Part shown: one piece after another, positions 1 through 9,316 of the stretch
How the letters are laid out: the number at the start of each line of letters is the position of its first letter
Position numbering within the stretch: position 1 is the first letter of the stretch
NCBI RefSeq assembly: GCF_905171765.1
Contig: NC_053390.1
Location: 136,788,820 to 136,852,819 of the forward strand
Direction of reading: 5' to 3'
DNA from: Bufo bufo
Lineage: Eukaryota > Chordata > Amphibia > Anura > Bufonidae
DNA: 64,000 nucleotides
Made by a program: the position numbers and the translations under genes
Notes under the pieces: generated by a model
What the model was told of the DNA's origin: nothing
What the model saw: the letters and a program-made list of their open reading frames with translations, nothing else
The model's database searches: none

Positions 1-343
1 CAACAGATTCCAAATGCAAATAGCACACTTGAAATGAACTCTGGACCTGTTCTCTGCTCATTGTAATTGGGATAATGAGGGAATAACACACACCTGGCCA
101 TGGAACAGCTGAGAAGCCAATTGTCCCATTACTTTTGGTTTCTTAACAAGTGGGAGGCACATATGCAAACTGTTGTAATTCCTACACCGTTCACCTGATT
201 TGGATGTAAATACCCTCAAATTAAAGCTGACAGTCTGCAGTTAAAGCACATCTAGTTTGTTTCATTTCAAATCCATTGTGGTGGTGTATAGAGCCAAAAA
301 TATTACAATTGTGTTGATGTCCCAATATTTATGGACCTGACTG
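1..343. mobile_element. Tc1/mariner-like element, one terminal part (cut by window edge)
   Basis: The end of a Tc1-like transposon familiar from fish and frogs. The terminal inverted repeat ends in ATTTATGGACCTGACTG at 343 and is followed by the TA target at 344-345. The adjoining subterminal repeat (ACACCACCACAATGG in reverse, around 276-290) is also characteristic. No transposase lies inside the window, so the rest of the element must be to the left. It sits inside the reverse-transcriptase region of the DIRS-like element at 345-2770. Confidence 0.85.
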
Positions 344-344
344 T

Positions 345-737
345 AAAAGAATCCCTGAAAATGAAAACCCAAAGAATTAAACGCAGCCGGATGAATGGGA
401 AGGAGCCGATATGCTAATTTTATATCAGCCTTCGCCATTAAGGCCCCCCTTCTAAACATCCTAACCACTGAAACTGCTGAACAAAAGTAGCATAACATAC
501 CCTGGTTAATGACGTATCAATTTAATCATTTAGAGAATGACCAAAAGGATACCATAAAAGATGGATAATCCTAAAAGCACCTGGCTCCTTTTTTGGCACC
601 ACCCCCAGAGGAGATAAACGAAAATCCTCAAAAGGCGACACCGCAAAAGGGCCAGAAATTCTTCCAGCGGCGACCTCCTGCAATTTCTCCGCGACAACCA
701 GCGGAAACTGCTGAACTGAAGGCAAATTTTTAACCAT
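345..737 (-). pseudogene. DIRS-type reverse transcriptase fragment, broken
   Basis: Minus-strand N-terminal part of a reverse transcriptase of the DIRS type. From 737 leftward it reads EKLQEVAAGRISGPF, PFEDFRLSPLGVVPKKEPG, FRIIH and PFGHSLND, which is the conserved start of these polymerases. An in-frame TAA follows SLND at 522-524. A frameshift near 480 moves the reading to the frame containing RRGALMAKADIKLAYRLLPI and LGFHFQGFFY. The reading ends at 345, where a Tc1-like end is inserted at a TA within the FFY codons. The rest of RT and RNase H, and the tyrosine recombinase expected in this family, are not in the window. It is non-functional: one nonsense change, one frameshift and one insertion. 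Confidence 0.8.
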
Positions 738-794
738 AACACACCCTTGACCAGAGGCAACACAAAACCTTTTGAAAAACCCATGATTAACAAG

Positions 795-2450
795 TCAGCT
801 ATCTGCTGATTTGGGAACCTGTTTAACCAAGGAAGCATTCTCGCCAGGTATACCGGCTTCAAGGCTTTTAAGAAGAAACTCTTTTGCCATCGGCTGCGAT
901 GGCAAATTGGCTCTTTTAAAGCATCTGGACATTGGATGGCTCGCTCCGCAAAACCCACATTCATGCTTGTACTTACAACTGGCAGGCCATTTGCACTGCG
1001 ACTCGTTATAAGCAAAGCAGAGACCCCTTTTCATGGCACCCCCAGCAGGAGACACCCTCTGACTGGCAAATGGCAGCTTCTGGGGCACCAAGAGATTTAA
1101 CCACAAGCCAACATCCTTGGTGCCCCATTGCAAATACGGATAAACCGCCAATTTCTGCCTGAAATTTTCATCATATTGAAACCAACCTAAACCTCCAAAA
1201 CTCTTGTAAGCGTCCAACACTATATCAACATGTTGAAACAGACCAGAGCATTTCTCAGGGCATCTTTCACCCAAAACACCCGCAAAAATACAGAATGCCT
1301 GTAACCAGTTATTAAAAGAGCGAGGACGGCGCCTATCCTCCTTCAATCTTTCCTCCTTGCGCTCTAACTTGAACATAAATTCCTTAGAGGCCGGGAGGAG
1401 AGATAAAATATCAAGATATTCACCATTCCAGATTTTTTCTTTAACAGATGTAGACAAGTGAAAACTTAACAGGGACACAGAACAAGGTAAGACTTCCTTA
1501 AAACAATTCTCAGAAATACCCTTAGATTTATCAAAAACTGGTAAACATTGTGGAACAGATAATGGTTCAATAATACTGTCAGCATCACCTCCCCCAGCCC
1601 CCTCTACTGCAAGCAAAGCAGAAGCAACATTATTTAGAACAGGCTCAGAAGCAGCAACCTGAGGAGGGGGGGCAGCTGAGGACCGAGGGATTAACAGCTC
1701 AAGGGAGGACAAAACTCTAGACAGGGAAGACATGACAGGGGCAAGCTGGGCAGCAGACCACTCACCCGACATAGGACCCGGTGTAGGTTGAGGCGCTGCA
1801 GCAGCTGCTGGAGTGGCTCCATCCCGCGATCCAGCCGAGTCCACCTGACGGTCCTGAGGTCTGTTATCCTCCTGTACATCCAGTCCCCCCAAACCCTGCG
1901 ACCCATTGCCAAGGATCCGCGGGGAGGGGTTAGAAACCGGAAGGCTCCCCGCGCTGATGTCCGATGATGAACCTTGACCCGCCGTTTCAGACGTCCTCTT
2001 GCGTCGAACTCTCGCGAGACCAGCTCCGGCACCTCTTCTCTCCTGCAGACACGGCTGCGCATGCTCGGAAGGTGATGGGTAGAACCTCCTCTTCTGTTTC
2101 CTCTGCCTGCGGCTCCTGTCGCAGGATCCCGGCGTCACTCCTTCATTGTGCACTTCTTGCTGCTGCTCCCGAACTCCTCCAGACAAAGCTCCCACTGGAA
2201 CACCGCCAATGGAATCCCTGAGCTCATGCGATGACACAGCTGACACGTCAGACGGTTCCTCAGCCGGATGGAAAGGCGGACCACGAAGCTGTAGCAGACA
2301 CTCCTGGATCCAAGCCAGGGCATCCACTTCCGAGGCTCGGGAGGAGAGTTCATTCATCAGGACATCCATCACAGGTAGCGGCAGAGAATCCTCACAGGTG
2401 ATGCGGGCACGAAGGATCCAGCTCCACGGGCAGGTGCAGATCAAAGGCAA
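795..2450 (-). CDS. DIRS-like retrotransposon gag-like protein with CCCH and CCHC zinc motifs
   Basis: An open frame of 551 residues with no internal stop, lying upstream of the reverse-transcriptase fragment in the same orientation. The first half is low-complexity, rich in Pro, Ala, Arg and Ser. The second half (about residues 310-470) is a folded-looking domain including VKEKIWNGEYLDILSLLP and YDENFRQKLAVYPYLQWG, a pattern I know from gag-like ORFs of amphibian DIRS elements. At residues 478-510 is C-x7-C-x5-C-x3-H followed by C-x2-C-x3-H-x4-C, a CCCH finger plus a knuckle-like motif suited to RNA binding. The annotated start is the first Met; Met28 (at 2369), which begins MDVLMNELSSRAS, is a likely alternative. 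It is the only element ORF of this length still open in the window, though its RT is dead. Function is inferred from family pattern and context. Confidence 0.72.
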   Translation of the reverse strand: MPLICTCPWSWILRARITCEDSLPLPVMDVLMNELSSRASEVDALAWIQECLLQLRGPPFHPAEEPSDVSAVSSHELRDSIGGVPVGALSGGVREQQQEVHNEGVTPGSCDRSRRQRKQKRRFYPSPSEHAQPCLQERRGAGAGLARVRRKRTSETAGQGSSSDISAGSLPVSNPSPRILGNGSQGLGGLDVQEDNRPQDRQVDSAGSRDGATPAAAAAPQPTPGPMSGEWSAAQLAPVMSSLSRVLSSLELLIPRSSAAPPPQVAASEPVLNNVASALLAVEGAGGGDADSIIEPLSVPQCLPVFDKSKGISENCFKEVLPCSVSLLSFHLSTSVKEKIWNGEYLDILSLLPASKEFMFKLERKEERLKEDRRRPRSFNNWLQAFCIFAGVLGERCPEKCSGLFQHVDIVLDAYKSFGGLGWFQYDENFRQKLAVYPYLQWGTKDVGLWLNLLVPQKLPFASQRVSPAGGAMKRGLCFAYNESQCKWPASCKYKHECGFCGASHPMSRCFKRANLPSQPMAKEFLLKSLEAGIPGENASLVKQVPKSADS

Positions 2451-2770
2451 GACCAGCCAGCGGAGCTCGGATACTTATAGCCCGTTTCCTCACCTCTCCA
2501 CCAATCAGCCCTTGTTACCAGGGTTCAGGTAACCCTACCAGAGACCCTGGGATACCATAGGTTACCTGCCTGAACCAATTATGGGCAAATCACCAGGCAA
2601 AATCAAACTTCTGCCCAGTGATCCCATAAAGAGCGGGAAAACCTTTTCCCTCCAAAAATCCAGCATCTAAAAATACACATCTTGTCACTGGGCAGAAAAT
2701 TATCTTAGCCCAGGGTCAAAAGCAGATAACAGGCAATGCCAGTATGGCCATGTGTACCCCTCCATAATGT

Positions 2771-3163
2771 CCGGGGTACTTTCAATCCAAATACTGTTCA
2801 TACTAGTCTTAAATTTAGTGCAAAGTAAAAAATTTACAGGTACAATTCTGAAACAAAATTATCGTAATATATCTCTCCTAATGTGCAGTCAATCAGGAAA
2901 CACTTTACAACAATTCAGTGATCCTTTCTTTAGTCCTTGCATGATTATGCCAAAGCAGAAAATTTCTTTTTGACTTGATTATTAAGTGCAGAAAGATTAT
3001 GTCCTAAACATAGTCTATAGATAGATATTCCTGGGAAACCCCTTTAATTCTTCATGTCATTGTATTATTATGTGCGATTATTTCTTTATCTGTGTATTCA
3101 GGTGTTTTAGTCTTTCTTGTCTTTATAGAGTATAACTGTAATGAATGTTCTATTATTTTTCAG
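2771..3163. other. Intronic sequence before the first ADGRV1 exon
   Basis: AT-rich sequence with no recognised repeat boundary. The last 20 bases are the polypyrimidine tract and CAG acceptor of the exon at 3164. Confidence 0.6.
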
Positions 3164-3342
3164 GCAGTCAATTTCTGGTATGTTCTGGTGATGAACGATG
3201 AGCACGCAGACCGTCGGCATTTGATCTTCTTTGTGGTGGGATGGGGACTTCCTGCAGTTGTTGTTGTCCTGCACCTGGTCATTCTTAAAAGTATCTACCA
3301 TAAGAACATAATCGAGATTTATGGTTTGGTCCATGGAGACAT
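3164..3342 (+). CDS. ADGRV1: ADGRV1 exon: end of TM3, TM4 and second extracellular loop
   Basis: This internal exon of the very large adhesion G-protein-coupled receptor 1 encodes 59 full codons plus two bases. It starts in TM3 (AVNFWYVLVMNDEH), follows with TM4 (RRHLIFFVVGWGLPAVVVV, containing the GWGLP motif of adhesion receptors) and ends in extracellular loop 2 (IYGLVHGD). The acceptor is a pyrimidine tract ending in CAG at 3161-3163 and the donor is GTAAGT at 3343. The exon starts in phase 0 and ends with two bases (AT) that join the G at 54609 to make a Met codon. No stop or frameshift is present. ADGRV1 is known as a giant Calx-beta-repeat receptor of hair-cell ankle links and the photoreceptor periciliary membrane, and is the Usher 2C gene. 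The assignment rests on close agreement with the vertebrate receptor core as I remember it, not on an alignment. The preceding exon is outside the window. Confidence 0.93.
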
Positions 3343-3498
3343 GTAAGTTTTCCAAAATGTAAAAGTTCAATGCAAGCAAAAAATTTGATTACATTTTTTT
3401 TCTATTGTCCTCATTAGAAATCATCTGTATGACTCACATTTTAAGGGATACTAAAGTATCTTCTTATATATGAATGGCAATTTCTCCACTGAACTTAA

Positions 3499-3968
3499 AG
3501 GGGTTGTCCCATCTCAATATTTATGATATATCATATGCTACAAATACCAGAAAGGTGAGACCTGCTTTTGTCTCCAGAATGGGACCCCAAAGTAAAGGAG
3601 ACCACCCTTGCATACACAACGTCCTTTCAATTCACCCTTATGGGAGTTCCGAAAATAGACGAGCGCTGGCACAGCTATTTCTGGTAATCCCATAGTGGTG
3701 AATAGAGAGGTAGCCGCACTTGGGTGAGTTGCTCTCCATTCACTTATATGGGATTTCCGAAAATAGTCAAGAGTTCTCACTCGGCTATTTTCTGAAGTCC
3801 CATAGCAGTGAAAGGAAAGGATGCTGTGCCTGTGAGGTGTGCTCTCCTTCGGATCTGGGGCCTCATTCTGGAGGTAGGAGGGGGTCACATAGTTGGGACA
3901 CACGCCTATCTGACATTGGTGACATATCCTAGTGATACGCCTTAAATGTTGAGATGAGACAACCCCCC
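3499..3968. mobile_element. T2/Kolobok-type MITE, TTAA target
   Basis: Flanked by TTAA at 3495-3498 and 3969-3972. The ends are inverted repeats: AGGGGTTGTCCCATCTCAA on the left and the complement of TTGAGATGAGACAACC on the right. It is non-coding. TTAA targets with ends starting AGG are typical of the T2/Kolobok MITEs described in Xenopus; piggyBac ends normally start with C. Confidence 0.75.
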
Positions 3969-4002
3969 TTAATGTATCTTTGTGCTTTTTTATTGAAAAA
4001 GC

Positions 4003-4210
4003 TTAAAGGGGTTTTCCTGGCTCTTAATACTCATTATCAGGATATCTGATCCATGAAGGTCTGAAGCCCCACGCCCCAACTGATCAGCTGTTCCGTGCAA
4101 CCTCCGGCACCAGAACTAGCAGTTTGAATGGAACAGGAAGAACAGCTTCATTCAAAGTGTAGTGGCCTGCCGGGTTATTGCATCTCAGCTTCAATTCACT
4201 AGCTGTTTTT
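4003..4210. mobile_element. MITE fragment with T2-like left end
   Basis: Begins TTAAAGGGGTTTTCCTGGCT, another T2-like end, and contains a segment (GATCAGCTGTTCC) seen in frog MITE interiors. No matching right end was found, so it is probably truncated. Confidence 0.4.
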
Positions 4211-4591
4211 TTTTTCTTCCTTTGAAACAATAAGGATATGTTCACACTTAGCCCCATACACTGCTGTATCATATCTAAATACTACCATACAGTTACTACA
4301 TAACGGTATCACTGTGGGGCCCAGGTGAATAATAGCAAAACAATACTACTATACAGCACTACAACATAATATAGTAGTTTAAAGTTGGTAGAAGTTTAGA
4401 ATATAGGGTGTGCACAGGTTCGGAGGTCCCTAAGATTTTTTCTGATTTTGCCCATGCCATAATATAGTACATTAGTATTGTTACTAATAATGTATTAATT
4501 ATTGTGTATATGCAAATTGTATTACAAAATGGATCTCTGAAAACAACATATCTATAGCACCATATTCTTCTGTATGCTCCTGGCTCATTAA

Positions 4592-4884
4592 GGCCTCATG
4601 CACACGACCGTTGTTTTGGTCCGCATCCGAGCCGCAGTCTTGGCGGCTCGGATGCGGACCCATTCACTTCAATGGGGCCGCAAAAGATGCGGACAGCACT
4701 CCGTCTGCTGTCCGCATTCATTGCTCCGTTCCGTGGCCCCGCAAAAAAAATATAACATGTCCTATTCTTGTACGCGCTTTGCGGACAAGAATAGGCAGTC
4801 ATATTAAAGGCTGTCCATGCCTTTCCGCAAATTGATCCGTGATTTGCGGACCGCAAAACACACCACGGTCGTGTGCATGTAGCC
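4592..4884. mobile_element. PIF/Harbinger-type MITE, CATGCACACGACCG family
   Basis: TAA at 4589-4591 and 4885-4887. The left end GGCCTCATGCACACGACCG is mirrored at the right (CGGTCGTGTGCATGTAGCC). The interior has short hairpins built on GGTCCGCATCCGAGCC and a TTCACTTCAATGG core. No coding capacity. The three-base TWA target supports PIF/Harbinger. Confidence 0.78.
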
Positions 4885-4887
4885 TAA

Positions 4888-5556
4888 GACAGAGTAAAAT
4901 CAGATGCATAGAAATAAAAGTCATAGACAAGGTTTATTAATGCCACTGGATGACAATCTCAGTTCAAGAAATAAGTTGAGTTTGAAACCCCAACTTTCCT
5001 GCAGTATATTCAGTATGAGGAAATCAGATCCATTCATTGTGGAAATTGGGATCTACAGACGCTGACGCCTAGAATTATGATTTGCATGTCCAAATTGGCT
5101 TTGAACAGTTGGATGTTTGTCCTGTGAAACAGTTCACAGTCAGACTCTTTACCCTGTGCTCCTTATCACAGTGTGTGATATTGCTGCGATAGTCTGCCCG
5201 TACTTGTTATGTTCTCCTGGTTACAAGGTGACTTCTGTATTCCTGCTAATGATCATTTATAGTTTCTGGAAGAGAATTGAGAGTAACAATTGCCTGGCAC
5301 TGCTGGCGACTGAGAAAAGCATTCCAGTGTTGAAATTGATGGATAAACTGCTCTGAAATTATAATAAAATATGTAATAAGTAAATGCTGTTTAAGAGTAT
5401 AAATATACTTAATTTACTATCTTCTCATATCTTCTAATATTGCCTTTGTTTGTGTCACGGCGTTTCCACACAGTAACTTTTCATAGAAGAAACATTTATT
5501 GCACCATATACCGTAGGTACATGATGGAGGCCCTAATGTACCTAGCAGTGTCAGAC
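4888..5556. other. Unassigned intronic sequence
   Basis: No repeat boundary, ORF of interest or RNA gene was recognised here. Confidence 0.5.
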
Positions 5557-5559
5557 TTA

Positions 5560-6058
5560 GGCTACTTTCACACTTGCGCTTGATCGGATCCGTTCTGAAC
5601 GGATCCGATCATATTAATGCAGACGGAGGCTCCGTTCAGTACGGATCCGTCTGCATTAATAACTTAGAAAAATTTCTAAGTGCGAAAGTAGCCTGAGCGG
5701 ATCCGTTCAGACTTTCAATGTAAAGTCAATGGGGGACGGATCCGCTTGAAGATTGAGCCATATGGTGTCATCTTCAAGCGGATCCGTTCCCATTGACTTA
5801 CATTGTAAGTCTGGACGGATCCGCACGCCTCCGCACGGCCAGGCGGACACCCGAACGCTGCAAGCAGCGTTCAGCTGTCCGCCTGGCCGTGCGGAGGCGA
5901 GCGGAGCGGAGGCTGAACGCCGCCAGACTGATGCAGTCTGAGCGGATCCGCATCCATTCAGACTGCATCAGGGCTGGACGGAAGCGTTCTGCTCCGCTCG
6001 TGAGCCCCTTCAAATGGAGCTCACGAGCGGACAGCAGAACGCTAGTGTGAAAGTAGCC
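5560..6058. mobile_element. PIF/Harbinger-type MITE, GGCTACTTTCACAC family
   Basis: Ends are GGCTACTTTCACACTTGCG and its near-perfect inverse ending GTGTGAAAGTAGCC, with TTA on the left and TAA on the right. The interior contains many GGATCCG sites and several hairpins, for example GCCTCCGCACGGCCAGGCGG (5828-5847) against its inverse at 5879-5897. Non-coding. Confidence 0.75.
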
Positions 6059-6309
6059 TAACACTAGCCAGGGTCATAGCTAGAACTGACTGGGTCCCAC
6101 AGCAAATTTTTTATGGGTCCCCCCCTTCACTTGAAATAAAACCTTTGAAAAAAAACTATTTGTCTTTGTATCGCTGGGTCAGGTAGGGCATTCTTTAATA
6201 TGAGACAGGGGCCAGGGCACATACCTGTCGAATTTGCATGAAAGAAACAGTGGTGTGCCTAAGGTGTTTTGCACCCAGGACGGGTCTTTTCTCTGCCTCC
6301 CCCCCTCAT

Positions 6310-6765
6310 ACTTTAAAACATTGTGCCCCTCACAGTTGTGTTGCCTTCATTTTCCACCCTCACAGTAGTTATGCCCACATTGCACCCTTTCACAGTAGTA
6401 ATGCCCTCTCTGTGCTCCCATCACAGTAGTAATGGCCTCTCTGTGCCCCCTTCACAGTAGTTATGCCCTCTCTGTGCCCCCTTCGCAGTAGTAATGCCCT
6501 CTCGGTGCCCCCTTCACAGTAGTAATGCCATCTCTGTGCCCCCTTCACAGTAGTAATGCCCTCTCTTTGCCCTCATCACGGTAATGCCCTTTCTGTGCCC
6601 CCTTCACAGTAGTAATGCCCTTTCTGTGCCCATTTCACAGTAGTTATGCCCTCTCTGTGCCCCCTTCGCAGTAGTAATGCCCTCTCTGTGCCCCCTTCAC
6701 AGTAGTAATGCCCTCTCTGTGCCCCTTCACAGTAGTAATGCCCTCTCTGTGCCCCCTCAGTGTTA
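6310..6765. repeat. Minisatellite, about 31-bp unit
   Basis: About 13 tandem copies of a unit containing CAGTAGTAATGCCCTCTCTG followed by TGCCCCCTTCA, with point and length variants. It lies inside the hAT-like element. Confidence 0.9.
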
Positions 6766-6842
6766 ATAAAATAAAAACAGTAACTGCTCACCTTGTCCTG
6801 TTCTAGATATTTAGGACACTAATACTGAGATACAGATACTTG

Positions 6843-6847
<5 letters not shown>

Positions 6848-6905
<58 letters not shown>

Positions 6906-6906
6906 C
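6848..6906. repeat. (TA)n then (GA)n microsatellite
   Basis: A run of TA dinucleotides followed by GAGAGAGAGAG; a shorter TA run occurs at 6921-6938. Confidence 0.95.
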
Positions 6907-6984
6907 GGGGGAGTAGTAGTTTATATATATATATATATACACATGTGTCGTAAAAAGATATTGACAGTTTCCCCCATAACAGTG

Positions 6985-7535
6985 ACCTCTACAATACCCG
7001 CCCCTTTAACAAGACTTCAACAGTGCCCGCCCCTTTAACATTGACCTCCACAGTGGCCGCCCCTTTAACAGTGACCGCCCCTTTAGCATTGACCACCCCT
7101 TTAACAGTGACCTTCATAGTAGCCGCCTCTTTAACAGTGACCTTCACAGTGCCCGCCCCTTTAACAGTGACTTCCGAAGTGCCCGCCCCTTTAACAGTGA
7201 CTGCCCCTTTAACAGTGACTGCCCCTTTAACAGTGACCGCCCCTTTAACAGTGACTTTCACAGTGGCCGCCCCTTTCACAGGGACTGCCCCTTTAACAGT
7301 GACCGCCCCTTTAACAGTAACTTTCACAGTGACTGCCCCTTTAACAGTGACTTCCACAGTGACCGCCCTTTTAACAGTTACTTTCACAGTGACTGCCCCT
7401 TTAACAGGGACCTTCATAGAGCTCGCCCCTTTAATAATGACCTCCACTGTGCCCGCCCCTTTAAAAACAGTGACCTTCACTGTGCCCACCCCTTTAAAAA
7501 CAGTGACCTCCACAGTACCCGCCCCTTTAAGCAGT
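6985..7535. repeat. Minisatellite based on CCCCTTTAACAGTGAC
   Basis: Tandem units of about 15-33 bp sharing GCCCCTTTAACAGTGAC, alternating with ACTTCACAGTG-type spacers. Both strands are open over about 500 bp purely because the repeat lacks stops. It is not a gene. Confidence 0.9.
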
Positions 7536-7589
7536 AAAGAAAAATGGCTGGGTTGTTATGGAAACCTGGAGTAAAACTGTGTTTATGGC

Positions 7590-7815
7590 AGTTGGGATTT
7601 GAAGAGAAAGACTTGCAGGCTTGTATTGGGGGGGGGGGCTCATTTTTTGGGAATATCTCAGGAACGGTACGACCTAGAGAGCTGAGACCCGGTCTAAAAC
7701 CTTTCCGGACACCTGATGTACCTGTGTGCCAAATTTGGTAAAGATCGGTCCAGTCGTTTGGTCGCGCATAAAGAACATCCATACAGACAGACAAACTCAT
7801 TTTTATATATATGAG
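7590..7815 (+). mobile_element. 3' tail of a LINE-like element (possibly RTE-like)
   Basis: Contains GTGCCAAATTTGGTAAAGAT, GGTCCAGTCGTTTGGTC and CATACAGACAGACAAACTC, then a short TATATA tail. This resembles the 3' untranslated ends of RTE-like non-LTR elements. No reverse-transcriptase sequence is present. Assignment is from recalled pattern only. Confidence 0.4.
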
Positions 7816-8235
7816 ATATATACACACTACTACTCATATCCAGATATCTGGTGCTATCTCCTAATATATACAGAATAAGCAGATGTTGACACACACACAC
7901 ACATGCACACACACACATACACACTTATTTACTTACAGGCTGCAGGTTTTCTGTTCTCCTCCTTCACCTCTGGTGTCTTTTGGAGGCTAAAGGACCTGCG
8001 ATCATGAGACATGATGACATAATCAAAGATCCTTTAGACTACCATTACTATTTTTTAAAGGTCCTTCATACTCTAGTATGTACAGCTCTGACAGGCACAG
8101 GCCCCCAATATGACTGTATTTGGAGGGGGCCTGTCCTGGTCTGAATTGTACTAGAAAATACACTGCTCCTGGGCCCCTTCTCAACTTGAGCCCTGAAGCA
8201 GTCCCTTCCCCGGTATTTATGCTACTGACACTGGC

Positions 8236-9314
8236 TATACACATTTAATAACTATCTGCTGAATGCTCGTTGAGCTAAAAGCTTTCTCTCCTGAGACCTC
8301 TATACACATGCTCACTCTGCTCATTGAGCTTGCAAGTACTTTGAATGGCAAGAATGGAGAAAGCTACTAACAGATAGGATTGGGTAGATGAAATCTAGCT
8401 GCCTGATTTTTATTTCCCCCAATATCTGTTGTCGGGCAGAGTCAGGACATCCACCTTAAACATTAGATGGTTGGCCAGTCCCATCAAAATTGGCAGTCCT
8501 GCCAACATTTATCTAATGTGTACGGTCAGCTTTAGATTCCTTGGGAAAGGTAATCCTTGTTATCACTGTACACACAGGAAAGACCATCAATGAGGTAATA
8601 GGTTATTTTTAAAGATTTGGGCCCTAATGGTGCTAAAGGCAGCTATATATGGTGTTTTCTACTGCTTTGGGGTCATTACTGTAAAAGCCTCAGCCTACTG
8701 GATAATTCTCTGGTGCCACTGACTGACCCTGAGTTGGGCCCTTGGATAAATTTGTTCAGAGACCCATTCATTTTCATGCCTTCTCCAGAGACTGAGTTTC
8801 CACAACCGACTGTATGGGTATAATAAATACTGGGTATGACAGTATCTCATGTATGGAGGATTTCATGATTTTATTACAGATGGCCAGACATGGACAAAAT
8901 CAGCTTGTGAGAACTAGTGTTGCGAAGTATTCAAAGACGAATTTGGTCTGAAGTTTAGGAAAACTCCAAATTTCCTCGCGCTCCATGTTAACCAATCTTT
9001 TTTTTTTCTAAAATGGCGGCTGCACTTGCTACAAAGTAAAAGTAAGAAGCCCGGGAAGGTGAGATCACCAATAATGTCGTGCAGCAAAATCTGCAATCCC
9101 CTGTGATGTTACAGCCCTATAAAACCCTCATCTCGCGTGGTCTCCTCCATTTTCCTGTGAGCTAAGCATAGGGAGAGACATGGCAAATGCTCATTACCAA
9201 GGGATAGTGTTGCTGAAAACGATATATAGAAGAATATTGGAGAGGGAGAGTGCAGGTAGACTGCAGGGAGAGTGCAGGGAAACGTATGCTGCATCAGTTT
9301 TATTTATTTATTCC
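8236..9314. other. Unassigned intronic sequence with a possible repeat end at 8915
   Basis: Mostly unrecognised. From about 8915 it reads GTTGCGAAGTATTCAAAGAC and then a segment (AAAATGGCGGCTGCACTTGC) that resembles an abundant frog repeat whose other end could be at 12100-12240. The Tc1-like element at 9317 would then be an insertion within it. Confidence 0.35.
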
Positions 9315-9316
9315 TA

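Larger units (their letters stand above)
345..2770 (-). mobile_element. DIRS-like retroelement (5' end to partial RT), interrupted
   Basis: Gag-like ORF at 795-2450 followed by an RT fragment at 345-737, both on the minus strand. The roughly 320 bp to the right of gag (2451-2770) are non-coding and probably the leader or terminal repeat, with a TATA-like TATAAGTA on the minus strand near 2470-2480. The right boundary is not defined by a visible target duplication. The left part was interrupted by the Tc1-like insertion at the TA at 344-345. Confidence 0.65.
6069..8227. mobile_element. hAT-like non-autonomous element carrying minisatellites
   Basis: The left end CAGGGTCATAGCTAG and the right end TATTTATGCTACTG resemble decayed inverted ends of the CAGGGGCGTAACTAG family. 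They are flanked by an 8-bp duplication with one mismatch: ACACTAGC at 6061-6068 and ACACTGGC at 8228-8235. It has no transposase. Inside are a 31-bp minisatellite, a CCCTTTAACAGTGAC minisatellite, microsatellites and a LINE-like tail. The right end has a hairpin around a GGACCTGCGATCATGA-type module that is shared with the hAT-like element at 42155. Confidence 0.6.

Noticed and set aside
3107..3379. 90-residue antisense ORF over the first exon
   Set aside because: It is the reverse reading of a conserved ADGRV1 exon and has no support of its own.
6989..7574. ORFs of Pro-Leu-Thr-Val repeats on both strands
   Set aside because: Translation of the CCCCTTTAACAGTGAC minisatellite; both strands are open.
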